A stretch of 35,557 nucleotides of DNA from Planctomycetota bacterium (lineage in GTDB: Bacteria; Planctomycetota; Planctomycetia; Pirellulales; PNKZ01). The first letter of the stretch is position 1, and every line of letters begins with the position of its first letter. Made by a program: the position numbers and the translations under genes. The notes beneath the pieces are model-generated. The model had not been told where the DNA came from. It made no database searches and worked only from the letters and a program-made list of their open reading frames with translations. Of this stretch, positions 24,082-34,800 are shown one piece after another. The stretch covers positions 1 through 35,557 of the forward strand of contig JAFEBQ010000004.1 in the NCBI GenBank assembly GCA_018242585.1. Reading direction: 5' to 3'.

Positions 24082-25215
24082 ATGTTGCACTCCTGGTCCG
24101 TTCGCCTGGCCGTCCTGGTCGCGGTGCTTTGCGTGACGACGCCGGCTGGAGCCGATGACGCCGAGTTGGCAATGGTGACCGGCGATGCGTCGGTCAACCA
24201 GCGTCTGGCCGCGCTCGAAGCCGAGATCGAACAGTTGCGCGCCGCCTCGCGGGCGACGCTCACCGCGGCGGCCACCTTTGACCCGCCAGTTCCGGTCGAG
24301 GAAGGTTGCACGCCGTCGCCGGCCTGCGAACCCATCGTCGGCCGCGACTTTTTCAATTGCGGCTGCCGCACCGGAGGCATCGTCGCCGGCGCCGAAGCGG
24401 TCTTCTTCAAGCCGTTCTATTCCGCAAACGGGGCGCCGAACGTCGATTCGACAGCGGTCCCAGCCGCCGTTCCGTCCACCATGACAACCTATCCACAACT
24501 GCAGTACAACTACGTCGCCGCTCCGCGGCTTTGGGTGGGCTATGTCGGTGCGAACGGGCTGGGGGCGCGATTCCGTTTTTTCGATTACTACAACACGGCA
24601 TCCAGCGACTTCGGCGTATTGGCCGGAGCGGCTCCTGGCAACTTTATTCAAAACGCAGTGATCGCGCTGCGAACCTATGACCTGGAACTGACCCAACAAG
24701 TTGATTTCCGCTCTTGGCGTCTGCAGGGCTTCGGCGGCGTGCGCTATGCCCAATCGAATCAGCAAAGCCAGGCGATCGGTGGCGCCTTCGTGAATACCCA
24801 AGCTTCGATCTCGTATTATGGCCTTGGGCCCACCGCCGGATTCCAAGCCGAGCGGGCCGTGACCTCAAACGGCCGCTGGTCCATCTATGGCGCGGGGCGT
24901 GGGTCGTTGTTGTACGGCAACCAGCGCGATAATACCGCGGACATTACCGGAAGCTATATCAATGGCAACCGGGAACTGAATAGCGTCTTCGCCTCAATTT
25001 GGGAATTGAGCCTGGGACCACAGTGGAAGATTCGTTTGCCGCGCGGCGGCGAGTTCTTCGTCCGTACCACCGTTGAAGCGCAATACTGGCAAGGAGTCGG
25101 CAACTTCGCGCCAACCCCCGTCGCCAATTTGTTCACCCCAGCGTTGAATCGCAACAACGACGCCGGCGGCTTTGGTCTGCTCGGTTTTTCGGGCGCGATC
25201 GGCATCACGCGCTAA
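24082..25215 (+). CDS. Outer-membrane beta-barrel-like protein
   Basis: This protein of 377 residues has a signal peptide (VRLAVLVAVLCVTTPAGA, cleavage near residue 25), then a short coiled coil (VNQRLAALEAEIEQLRAAS, about 38-56). A Cys-containing spacer (EEGCTPSPACEP...FNCGCR) follows. The remainder consists of alternating aromatic/polar strands such as LWVGYVGANGLGARFRFFDYY, LRTYDLELTQQVDF and FFVRTTVEAQYW. This resembles planctomycete porin-like proteins of the Lpg1974-like barrel type. ATG at 24082 is preferred over a GTG three codons upstream. It converges with malQ. Pore function is an inference. Confidence 0.7.
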   Translation: MLHSWSVRLAVLVAVLCVTTPAGADDAELAMVTGDASVNQRLAALEAEIEQLRAASRATLTAAATFDPPVPVEEGCTPSPACEPIVGRDFFNCGCRTGGIVAGAEAVFFKPFYSANGAPNVDSTAVPAAVPSTMTTYPQLQYNYVAAPRLWVGYVGANGLGARFRFFDYYNTASSDFGVLAGAAPGNFIQNAVIALRTYDLELTQQVDFRSWRLQGFGGVRYAQSNQQSQAIGGAFVNTQASISYYGLGPTAGFQAERAVTSNGRWSIYGAGRGSLLYGNQRDNTADITGSYINGNRELNSVFASIWELSLGPQWKIRLPRGGEFFVRTTVEAQYWQGVGNFAPTPVANLFTPALNRNNDAGGFGLLGFSGAIGITR

Positions 25216-25253
25216 ATGGGTGCATGCCTTCCACGACTCGCGCGGCGCATAGC

Positions 25254-27080
25254 CTAGCGCTTCATCACGGCCGCGATCTTGTGCGCCAGTTGCGACGATT
25301 CGAGCGCTTCAATCCCGCCTGGGAACGGCATGCACCAGTTGGGCCATTCGTTGACCGTGCCGGGAATGTTGATCCGCATCGACGTGCCGATGGCGTCTTC
25401 GAGCGTGGCGTTCAGGATCAGCGACGGCGCCTGGGCCAGATTGGCGTAAACTCGCTCGATCACGTCGGCGACCGGTGCGTCGCCACTCAGCCCGCAAAGG
25501 TACTCCAACCGGCGGCGCAATTCGTGCATCCCTTCGACATGGACCTTGATGCCGGCCCGCTGCTGGGCGGCCAGATCCTCGCCGGTCCACACTCCGGCCA
25601 GCGTCGGCAAGTCGTGGGTCGACGCGGCCACCATTGCGCGGTACGGATACTCGCGCGTCGGTTGCGGCTCCCACCACAATAGCCGGTAGGAAAGAATGTT
25701 CTGGCTTTGCAGCAGTTCGCGAGTGCCTGGCTCGACCGTCCCCAGGTCTTCGCCCACGACGAACGCGCCGGCTCGATGACTTTCGAGCGCCAAGATGGCC
25801 AGCGTTTCGTCGGCGCGATAACGGACATAGCCCCCCTGGCTGCCGTGCATACCATAGGGAATCCAGAACAGCCGCATCAGCCCCATCACATGGTCGATGC
25901 GCAGCCCGCCGGCGTGACGCAGCGCGGCACGAAACGTCTGGATCAACGGTTCGTATCCCGCCGCGCGCAGTCGGTGGGGCACCAGCGGCGGCAGGCCCCA
26001 ATTCTGACCGTCGGTGTTGTACATGTCGGGCGGCGAACCGACGCTGACGTTGCGTGCCAGCGTGTCCTGCCAGACCCAGGCGTCGCAACCGCCGGGGTCA
26101 AAGCCAATCGGCAAATCGTGAATGATCGCGATTCGTTGCGACGCGGCCCGCAGTTGCTCATCGACGAGCCATTGCAGCCACATGTGGTATTCGGCTCGGC
26201 GGCGCTCGGCCGCCGGCCAGCTTTCCAAACGCACGCTCTCGGCGCGGCGATACTGCTCGGGCCAGCGCCGCCAGTCGCCGCCGTGCCGCTCGGCCAGTGC
26301 GCAGAACGCGCCCCATTCTTCAAGCCCGCGCCCCAACTCGGCGCGATACTTGGCGAAGCCTTCGTCGTTGACGCCGCGCGCCCAGATTTTTTCGAGCGCC
26401 CCGTTCTTCACCCGCCAGACCGCGTCCCGGTCAAGCCGTTCGCCGACATTGAGCGCGCGCCCCGCCGCAATCAACGGTTCCAGCTCCGCGCCGAGCGCCG
26501 CGGCGCCAGGCACGTCCTCGACGCGCAAATAGAGTGGATTGCGAAACCGCCGGCTGGCCGGTGAATAGGGACTGGGCTGCTGCGAATCGATCGGCGCCAC
26601 GCCCGAGATCGGATTGACCATCACGCAACCGGCGCCGAGCCCCTTGGCCCAATCGGCAATCCGCCGCAGGTCGGCCAGATCGCCGAAGCCCCAGCTTTGC
26701 CGCGAGCGCATCGAATAGAGCTGCGCCGCCCAACCCCACATCCGCTCGGGTAAGCGGCACTCGTGCGGCGCGACGATCACGCGAACCGTTGCGTCGCTTC
26801 CCTCGGGATAGAACGTGTGATAGCCCAGCGGCACGTCGCCCGGGATCCAATACTCGACGTGCCAGTCGTCGCCGTTTTCGAGCCGCAAGCGCCCTTTGCG
26901 CTGCATGTCAGTCGAGTTGCCGGACCGAATCACGCGCACCGGGTCATCGCTCGGCGGCGGCTGGCCATCGGCCAGACCCATCGTCCGGTGCAACGCCTGG
27001 CGCGATTCGTCGCTGATCTGATGCCATTGCCCCGTGGTGTCGATGTAGGAACTGACGACGCCCCAAGCATCCGTATCCAT
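25254..27080 (-). CDS. malQ: 4-alpha-glucanotransferase (GH77, amylomaltase)
   Basis: MalQ transfers alpha-1,4-glucan segments in glycogen and maltodextrin metabolism in the cytoplasm. The 608 residues comprise an N-terminal beta-rich extension of about 110 residues ending in VRVIVAPHECRLPE. The GH77 barrel follows, with the active-site residues D396 in GGLRIDHVMG (nucleophile), E444 in VVGEDLGTV (acid/base) and D490 in ASTHDLPTLAG. The 250s loop region PPDMYNTDGQNWGLP is intact. The extension makes it the longer, E. coli-like form and not the 500-residue thermophile type. It lies 68 bases downstream of the haem/propeller gene on the same strand and could be read through from it. Confidence 0.95.
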   Translation of the reverse strand: MDTDAWGVVSSYIDTTGQWHQISDESRQALHRTMGLADGQPPPSDDPVRVIRSGNSTDMQRKGRLRLENGDDWHVEYWIPGDVPLGYHTFYPEGSDATVRVIVAPHECRLPERMWGWAAQLYSMRSRQSWGFGDLADLRRIADWAKGLGAGCVMVNPISGVAPIDSQQPSPYSPASRRFRNPLYLRVEDVPGAAALGAELEPLIAAGRALNVGERLDRDAVWRVKNGALEKIWARGVNDEGFAKYRAELGRGLEEWGAFCALAERHGGDWRRWPEQYRRAESVRLESWPAAERRRAEYHMWLQWLVDEQLRAASQRIAIIHDLPIGFDPGGCDAWVWQDTLARNVSVGSPPDMYNTDGQNWGLPPLVPHRLRAAGYEPLIQTFRAALRHAGGLRIDHVMGLMRLFWIPYGMHGSQGGYVRYRADETLAILALESHRAGAFVVGEDLGTVEPGTRELLQSQNILSYRLLWWEPQPTREYPYRAMVAASTHDLPTLAGVWTGEDLAAQQRAGIKVHVEGMHELRRRLEYLCGLSGDAPVADVIERVYANLAQAPSLILNATLEDAIGTSMRINIPGTVNEWPNWCMPFPGGIEALESSQLAHKIAAVMKR

Positions 27081-27148
27081 AGCGCGAAACCGCCGGGCGC
27101 GCTGCGCGCTCGGCCCTCATCGGGTTGTGAAGCTCTCGATCGGCGCGA

Positions 27149-30100
27149 CTAGGGACCGCCGACCACGTCGTACTGGGCCGCCGAATCGGCGGGCTTGGTG
27201 ATCTTCACCCGCACCGCGCCGAGCGGATCACCGGCCTTGGCGACCGCCGGCACGCGCACGGTGATCTTGTGCTTGCCGGTCGATTGGATGCGCTGCGAAA
27301 AGGCCTTTTTGTTTTCCATCAACGTATCGTCCAGGTAGACGGTGAAGCCGGCCGGCGCCTCGACATCGACGCGCACCACCCCCGCCTGGACCAAATTGAA
27401 CTCGCCCAGCAGATAATACGCCGCCGGTTCGGTTCCGCTGGCCGCCTCGGCCAAGGGCAACTCGCCCGAGAACAAAGCATAGACCGTCTTCCACTTGTCG
27501 GCCGGGGCGTTCAACACCTGGCTGCCCAAGTTCTTGGCGCTGGGCGCTTCGTCCTTCAGCTTGCCCCGGGTGACTTCCATCACGCGCCAGCGCTGGACGA
27601 TCGGCGTCGAGCGCAAAGCGTATGGTCCCGGCTTGCCCAGCTCCGAGATGAACTTGACCAGGTCGATCAATTCATCGTGCGTGAGGAACTTGGCCAGCCC
27701 CTTGGGCATCAGCGATTTGCCTTCCGCCTCTTCGTCGATATCGGCGGTCGGAATACTGACCACCTGGCCCGAGGCTTCTTTCAATAGTACTCGCAGGTTA
27801 TCGCGGCTGGCCACGATGCCGGTATGTACCTCGCCCGAGTTGGTTTGAATGATCCGGGTCAGGTACTGCTCCTTGATCGCCAAGTCCGGCTGCAGGATGG
27901 AATTGATCACGTAATCAACCGGCGAAACCGCGCCAACCGTGGTCAACTCGGGACCAATATCGCCGCCGGCCTTGTTCAAGCTGTGACACTTGGTGCAGCT
28001 CAGGTCCGCGCGGCGGAAGACCTGTTCGCCACGTTTGGCATCGCCGCGGGCGCTCACCTCGGCCACCAGTCGCGACACTTCTTCCGGCGTTGGCGGCGGC
28101 GGGTCCGAAGCGATGCCGGCGGCTGAGCTGAGCACCGCCGACAAGTCGGCGTCGCTGCGACCGACTGAGTACATGTACCGCAGCGCCAGCTTGGCCACGT
28201 CAACATTCAGTTTCTGGTCACGCAGAGCCGCGCCCAGCGCGTCGGCGCCACCGCGCTGATTCAAAAACGCGGCCAGCATGCCGCTGGTATCGTCCTTGGT
28301 GGTCGCCTGGGCAAAGATATCGGCGGCGTGACGAGCCGCCAGCTTGACGTCGAGCTTCACCAACCCGCCGGCCGCCAAGATGCGAATCGGCATCGGCTGA
28401 CTGGCCGCGGTCAACTGTTCGAGCGCGTCACGGTTCGACTTGCCACCAAGCAGAATCAACCCTTCGATCGCCGCCTTGCGCAGCGGCACTTCGGCCCCGG
28501 CGTCGAGCGCCGAGTGGGCCAACTCACCGGTGATCGACGACACTCGCCACAGCGAAGCCAGCTTGATCGAAACAGCCCGCAGCGCCGTCGGCACCTTGCG
28601 TCCCTCGCGGTTCGAGACAAACTGCCCCAGCGGCGACAGATCGCCGGCCGGCTTCACCTTGCGCGTCTGGGCGGTGTCGGCCAATTGATTGAAGATGCGC
28701 TCTCGCGAGGCGTCATCGGACTTCGACGAGACAGCCGCCTGGAACACCGTGGCCAGCTCATCGGCATTGCCGCGCTGGCAAATCACGTCGATCAACGCCG
28801 CGGTCTGATCCGCTTGAGCGCGACCCGAAGCCAGCAACTTGCTGACCGGCGCGGCCACGCTGTACTGTGGATTCTTCTCCTTGATCCGCCGCTCCAACGT
28901 GTTGGTCGTCTCCTTCAGCGTGTAGACCAGGTACTCATCCTGAGGATAAAGCAGCGATTCGCACGCGGCGGCCAACGCCTCGGGCGTGCGGAAGAAGCTC
29001 AACGCGCGGATCGCTTCGAGCCGCACGCGCGGGTGCTCGTCGTTGGCCAGCTTGCGCAACGTCTCGACCGGCGAGGCGACCCGATCGCGCCAATAGCACA
29101 GCACGCGCGTTGCCGCCGCCCGAGCGCGATAGTCGCTCGACTTCAGCATCCGCCGCAGGTGCTCTTCGTCGACCCGGTCGTGCCACTGACGAATCCACAA
29201 GGCTTCGAGCAGGTTGTGCTCGTAGTTCGCATCGCTCTTGTCGAGCCGATCGACCCAGACATCGAGCGCCGCGATCACGTCGGCGGTCGGGCGATTACCC
29301 AGTTCAATGCGGGCCCGGTAGCGAACCCGGTCTTCGTATTGCTTGAGCAAATCGAGCAACGCCGCGATCGGTTCGCCGGCAATTTTGGCCGGCTTCGACA
29401 GCGGGCGCGACTTGTGGGTGATTCGCCAGACACGGCCGTGGGTGTGATCGCGGTTCGGGTCGCGAACCGAGTGCTGCATGTGCCCGACCAGCGGGTTGTA
29501 CCAATCGACGACGTACAACGCCCCGTCCGGCCCGAACTCAAGATCGACCGGCCGGAAGTTCGGGTCGCTGGAACGCAGCAGCGGATCGACCGGATCGGCG
29601 GCAAAGCCCGAGCCGTCGTCGCGCATCTTGTACTGCAGCACCCCCTGAAAGCCGATGCAGTTGTTCAGCAGATAGTTCCCCTGGTTCTCTTCAGGGAAGT
29701 GCTTGCTCGACACCAGTTCACAGCCCGACGTCGGCCGCCATTGCTTCTGCAAGAACTGCTTCAGTCCGCCGTGCTTGTTCGGATAGTCGACGTCGCCCGA
29801 AAACGCGGCCGCAAAGTAGTTCGCCCCGCCCGACGCATCGGCCACGAAATCTTGCCCCCAAGCGTCGAAGCAATGTCCCCACGGGTTGGCAAAGCCGTAC
29901 GAGACAAAGACGTCGAACTTCCAGGTCCGCGGCTCCCAACGGAACACGCCGGCATTGGCACAGCGGCGCGGGCCGTAAGGCGTTTCGACCTGGGTGTGGT
30001 GGAACGTCCCTTCCTCGAAGTAGAGCGCCCCGCCCGGGTCATAGACAAACGCGCTGATCGAGTGGTGCGAGTCGGCCGAGTCAAAGCCGTGCAACACCAG

Positions 30101-31501
30101 CTCGCGCACGTCGGCACGGTCGTCGCCGTCGGTGTCTTGCAGGAACATCATGTTCGGTTGCTGGGCGACGTAGACGCCGTGCTTGCCGAACTCCATGCCG
30201 GTGGGCAGGTGCAGCTTGTCGGCGAACGTCGTGCATTTGTCGGCGCGACCGTCCCCGTTGGTGTCTTCCAGAATCAGAATCCGATCGTTCGGCGGCGTAC
30301 CGGGCAGGTACATCGGATAGCTATTCATCGTGCAAACCCACAGCCGGCCCCGCGCGTCGAACGCCATTTGCACCGGCTTTTCCAGGTCGGGGAACTCGAC
30401 TTCCGACGCGAACAGGTTCACTTGGAACCCTTCGGCCAGTTCCATCTTCTGGCGTGACTGCTCGGGCGTGGTCAGCGCGACCTCGTTCTTGTAATTCGTC
30501 TCGATCGGGGTGAACGCGCCGGTGTTGCTGTCATCGATCTTGTCGGGGACCGACTTGCCTTGGGCCACGGCCCAAACGCGCTGGTCGCGATTGGCGATCA
30601 TCTTGCGCAGCTTGGCGAACTCGGCCGGAAAGTTGACCACGCCGAACGGGTTCTTCCGGCCGCCATAAATGTAAAAGCCGTTCACGGCCCGGTAGTCGAA
30701 GAAGAACTGTGTGTTCTTCTCGTTCACCTCGGCCTGCAAGCGGATGATCAATTCGGGGTCGGCCACCTTGCCGGTGCGCGGGCCGAACAAACCGGTGTCG
30801 ATCATCTGGGCGACGTAAAAGTCCCCCTTCTCGTTCAGATGCACCCCATTGATCGTCCAATGGCTCTTCCGCTTCGGCTTGGCCATTTCGGTTTGCGTCG
30901 GGTGGAACAAATCGACGAACGGCACGCCATGCTTCTCGGCCACGCGTTGCATACTGGCCGTGTATAATTCCAGGTTCTTGTTATCGGCCGAGCCGTCGGG
31001 CAGCTCGGCAAGGTTCAAGTTCTCGTGCGCAATGGGAGAGATCAGCGCCAATCGCGCCGTCGCGCGGCCGTTGTACTTGGTCGTGATAGTTTCGGTGATG
31101 AACTTCTCGAGATCGGCCTCGAACTTGGCCAGTCCTTCCGGCCCGGCGAACGATTCATCGAAGCCGAACATCGCGATTACCACGTCGGCCTGATGGTCCC
31201 CCAGGCGATGCCCGTGGTCGTCGAAATCCTTCGACCGTGGCCGCAAGGTCAACTCGTCGGCGCTCCAGCCCAGATCGCGGACCACCAGTTGATGTTGCGG
31301 AAAGCGCAGATGGAGCATCGTCTCGAAGTTGCCGAAGTACTGCATCCGCTCGGCCAGCGTATTGCCAATGATGCAAACGTGGTCATTCGGCTGTAGTTCC
31401 AACCGCCGCGACGCAGGCTCATCGGCGGCCCAAACCAACGACGAGCAGAACATCAAAGCCACGAGCGCCATCGAGCGCAACAACAAACCGGGCGTGGTCA
31501 T
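27149..31501 (-). CDS. PVC-type CxxCH haem protein with SGNH-like N-terminus and beta-propeller
   Basis: This exported protein of 1450 residues has a signal peptide (LLLRSMALVALMFCSSLVWA). An SGNH/GDSL-like domain (about 35-270) follows, then a planctomycete membrane-bound-dehydrogenase propeller (about 345-690, with FARGRLWVCTMNSYP-like and YVVDWYNPLVGHMQHS segments) and HEAT-like helical repeats (about 715-1110). A cytochrome c motif CTKCH lies at 1169-1173, and a C-terminal beta domain ends the protein. Such proteins are thought to oxidise sugars or alcohols in the periplasm and pass electrons to the haem; the substrate is unknown. GAGGA four bases before ATG 31501 decides the start. In the SGNH part the usual Ser, Asn and Asp are replaced. 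Confidence 0.88.
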   Translation of the reverse strand: MTTPGLLLRSMALVALMFCSSLVWAADEPASRRLELQPNDHVCIIGNTLAERMQYFGNFETMLHLRFPQHQLVVRDLGWSADELTLRPRSKDFDDHGHRLGDHQADVVIAMFGFDESFAGPEGLAKFEADLEKFITETITTKYNGRATARLALISPIAHENLNLAELPDGSADNKNLELYTASMQRVAEKHGVPFVDLFHPTQTEMAKPKRKSHWTINGVHLNEKGDFYVAQMIDTGLFGPRTGKVADPELIIRLQAEVNEKNTQFFFDYRAVNGFYIYGGRKNPFGVVNFPAEFAKLRKMIANRDQRVWAVAQGKSVPDKIDDSNTGAFTPIETNYKNEVALTTPEQSRQKMELAEGFQVNLFASEVEFPDLEKPVQMAFDARGRLWVCTMNSYPMYLPGTPPNDRILILEDTNGDGRADKCTTFADKLHLPTGMEFGKHGVYVAQQPNMMFLQDTDGDDRADVRELVLHGFDSADSHHSISAFVYDPGGALYFEEGTFHHTQVETPYGPRRCANAGVFRWEPRTWKFDVFVSYGFANPWGHCFDAWGQDFVADASGGANYFAAAFSGDVDYPNKHGGLKQFLQKQWRPTSGCELVSSKHFPEENQGNYLLNNCIGFQGVLQYKMRDDGSGFAADPVDPLLRSSDPNFRPVDLEFGPDGALYVVDWYNPLVGHMQHSVRDPNRDHTHGRVWRITHKSRPLSKPAKIAGEPIAALLDLLKQYEDRVRYRARIELGNRPTADVIAALDVWVDRLDKSDANYEHNLLEALWIRQWHDRVDEEHLRRMLKSSDYRARAAATRVLCYWRDRVASPVETLRKLANDEHPRVRLEAIRALSFFRTPEALAAACESLLYPQDEYLVYTLKETTNTLERRIKEKNPQYSVAAPVSKLLASGRAQADQTAALIDVICQRGNADELATVFQAAVSSKSDDASRERIFNQLADTAQTRKVKPAGDLSPLGQFVSNREGRKVPTALRAVSIKLASLWRVSSITGELAHSALDAGAEVPLRKAAIEGLILLGGKSNRDALEQLTAASQPMPIRILAAGGLVKLDVKLAARHAADIFAQATTKDDTSGMLAAFLNQRGGADALGAALRDQKLNVDVAKLALRYMYSVGRSDADLSAVLSSAAGIASDPPPPTPEEVSRLVAEVSARGDAKRGEQVFRRADLSCTKCHSLNKAGGDIGPELTTVGAVSPVDYVINSILQPDLAIKEQYLTRIIQTNSGEVHTGIVASRDNLRVLLKEASGQVVSIPTADIDEEAEGKSLMPKGLAKFLTHDELIDLVKFISELGKPGPYALRSTPIVQRWRVMEVTRGKLKDEAPSAKNLGSQVLNAPADKWKTVYALFSGELPLAEAASGTEPAAYYLLGEFNLVQAGVVRVDVEAPAGFTVYLDDTLMENKKAFSQRIQSTGKHKITVRVPAVAKAGDPLGAVRVKITKPADSAAQYDVVGGP

Positions 31502-31810
31502 GCAATCCTCGCGGTAAACGAAACGAACAGACGGGGTTGTCGAGGTGGGAAACCGGCGCGAGCGCTGCAAATCGCAAGCAAGCGACCGATCGGACAATGC
31601 GTTCGTGGCCGAGGCCGGAATCTTCGATCCCAGCCCCCGCGTAACGAGCCAATATCATAGCCTACGGCCTCGGGCCGTGGCGAGCCTCGGATTAAAAACC
31701 GGTTGTGATTTCACCCCCGGCCGGGGAGAATAGGTTGATCCCGCCTGCGGCCCGTCTGGGGCCGTCCCCTGCCCCGTGATGTGCTCCTACTCTGGTTTGG
31801 AATGTTCGCG
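31502..31810. other. Divergent promoter region of the two haem-protein genes
   Basis: This gap of 309 bases separates two divergently read genes, so both promoters should lie here. A minus-strand TATGAT (around 31662-31667) is a possible -10 box without a good -35 partner. A small palindrome ACGGCCTCGGGCCGT sits beside it. No gene is supported, although the plus-strand gene could start up to 30 bases earlier (GTG at 31781). Confidence 0.4.
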
Positions 31811-34800
31811 ATGCCGCGTGACTCCTGGTTGATTCTCGCGCTGCTGGTCGCCTTGGCCTCTCGGGCCTGGGGCGCGCCGGTCGATGCATCAGCCGCGGCC
31901 GATTCACCGCGCGCCGCAGCGCCCGACGAAGCCGCCCAGCGCGAGTTCTTCGAGCGCCGCGTCCGGCCGGTGCTGGTCGAGAACTGCCAAGGCTGTCACG
32001 GCGCCGAGAAACAAAAAGGCGGCCTGCGCGTCGACTCGCGCGCTGCTTTGCTCGCTGGCGGCGACTCGGGGGCGGCCGTCGTGCCGGGCAAGCCCGACGA
32101 AGGCTATCTGGTCTCGGCCGTCAACTATGGCGAGCTGTACCAGATGCCGCCCAAGGGGAAGTTGAAACCCGGTGAGATCGAAGCCCTAACCCAGTGGGTG
32201 CGCGACGGAGCATACTGGCCCGCCGAAGCTGCCACCGCCGGCGCGGGCAAACCGACCGGCGAGATCAACTGGGCCGAACGGGCCGACTTCTGGTCGTTCA
32301 AGCCGATCGGACGGTTTGAACCGCCGGCCGTGCGCAACGCGGCGTGGTGTGCGACGCCGATCGATCGTTTCGTCTTGACCCGCCTGGAACAAGCCGGCCT
32401 GTCGACCGCCAGCGACGCCGAGCGCTCGGCCTGGCTGCGACGCGTGACGTTCGCGCTGACTGGCTTGCCGCCGACGGTGGCCGAGGTCGAAGCCTTCGCG
32501 GCCGATACATCGCCGCAGGCTTACGAACACGTCGTCGATCGCTTACTCGCCTCGCCGCGCTATGGCGAGCGCTTTGCCCGCCATTGGCTCGATCTGGCCC
32601 GGTACGCGGAAACCTACGGCCACGAGTTCGACTTTGACATCCCTCACGCCTGGCGGTATCGCGACTATGTCATTCGCGCGCTCAATGCCGATTTGCCCTA
32701 CGATCAGTTTATTCGCGAGCAAGTCGCCGGCGATTTGCTGCCCGAGCCGCGGCGCTTGGCCGATGGCGCGAACGAGTCGATCCGCGGCACGGGTTTCTTT
32801 TGGTTCGGCGAGCAGACTCATTCGCCGGTCGATCTGTGGCAAGCCGAGGCCGAGCGCATCGATAACCAAATCGACGTGCTGAGCAAGACGTTCCTCGGGC
32901 TCACGGTCGCGTGCGCCCGCTGTCACGATCACAAGTTCGACGCGCTACGGGCGAGCGACTACTACGCTCTGTTTGGCATCCTGCGCAGCTCGCGATTCAG
33001 CCAGGTCGATACGTGCGCGCCGGCCAAGAACGAAAAACTGCTGGCCGAGTTGGCCGGCTTGAAACCGGCGCTGCGCGTCGCCGTGGCCGAGGCGGTACGG
33101 CCCCAATTCGAGCAACTCGATCGGGCATTACTCGACGCCGTGCGTGCCGAGCAATCGGCCGCCGCCAGCCCCGCCGGGGCTATTCCGCCGGCACCGGGCG
33201 AATGGCGCTGGCAGTTCAGCGAAGCCCGCAGCGCCGATCACCCGCTCTACCCTTGGGCCGCGCTGTTGAAGGAGAACAAGCCGATCGACGAAGCGGCCCT
33301 TGCCACGGTCTGGAAGGTGTTCACCAAGCCAACGCCGCCGGGTGATCTGAAAGACAACATCGAACTGCTCGATTGGCACCGACCACTCCCCACGGGTTGG
33401 AAAGTGTACGGCTCGGCGTTCGCCGCAGGTCCGAGCCGGCCCGGCGATTTCCAACTGGGAAACCTGGCGTCGCAGCCGATCACGGCCGTGTCGCCGCGAC
33501 TGACGCTGAACACCGCCAGCGCGTCGAAACGCTTGCAAGGTTCGCTACAGACGCCCGACTTTACGATCGAGCGCGACAAGATCCACGTTTTGGTCGCGGG
33601 CTGGCAGACGCGCGTGCGGCTGGTGGTCGACGGCTTCGAGCTGATTCGCTCGCCGATCTACGGTGGCTTGACCCGACCGATCGCCACCGACAAGCCGCGA
33701 TGGATGACGTTCGACGTCAAAATGTGGCGCGGGCATCGGGCCTATTTCGAGTTCCAGGACATCGCCCCGCAAGACCCCGCCGATCCATTGCCCTCGGCCA
33801 CAACGATCGCCCTGTACGGCAAGGTGCTGGCCGCCGATGTGCCGCTGGAAAACATCTACGGGGGCGTCGGCTGGCTGTCGCTCGAACGGATCGTGCAATC
33901 GGACCATGCCGCGCCACCGCTGCGGACGACGGTTGCCGATTTGCTGGGGAGCGAACCGCCCCGTTCGCTCGAAGAATTGGCCACGCGGTATCGGACCGCG
34001 GCGCTGGCGGCGCTCGATGCCTGGCGGCGCGACGTGCTGGACGATTCGACGCAAATTGCCGCGCAAGGCGCGCTGCTCGATTGGCTGCTGAGTCAGACGC
34101 CGGCTGGCAAGCTGACCGAATCGCCGACCGCGGCAGCCGCGAACGTGCAGAAGCTCTGGCAATCCTATCGGGCTCGCGAAGCCGAGTTGAAGCGTCCGCA
34201 GTTCGCGCTGGCGATGACCGAGGGGACGCCCGCCGACGCGCCGATTTACATTCGCGGCAATCCCAAGAGCCGCGGCCCTCGCGCCGAGCGGCGATTTATT
34301 CAAGCGATCAGCCAAGACACGCCCGCGAACACCAGGCAATCAAGCGGACGTTTGTTCCTGGCCGAGCAATTGACCGACACATACAATCCGCTGGTCGCGC
34401 GGGTGATCGTCAATCGACTGTGGCGCTGGATGTACGGCGAAGGGCTGGCCCGCACGCCCGACGACTTTGGCCACATGGGTCAGTCGCCGTCGCACGCCGA
34501 ACTGCTCGACTGGCTGGCCCATGATTTCATGGCCCACGGCTGGTCGATCAAGCGGGCCTTGCGACAGATCGCCCTGTCGCACACCTACCGTTTAAGCAGC
34601 ACGCCCAACGCCAAATCATTGGCGGCCGATCCTGACAATCGGCTGTGGCATCACGTGCCGGTCAAGCGCCTGGAAGCTGAGTCGATTCGCGACGCGCTGC
34701 TCGTGATCTCGGGCCGCCTGGACAGCACGATGTATGGCCCGAGCGTGGCGGCGCACTTGAACGATTTCATGATCGGTCGCGGCCGCCCCTCGAGCAGCGG

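Noticed and set aside
28328..30457. 709-codon open frame on the plus strand opposite the haem/propeller gene
   Set aside because: It is a shadow of a real GC-rich gene: the minus-strand protein has recognisable domains, and this frame gives a low-complexity Arg/Gln/Val-rich product without family pattern.
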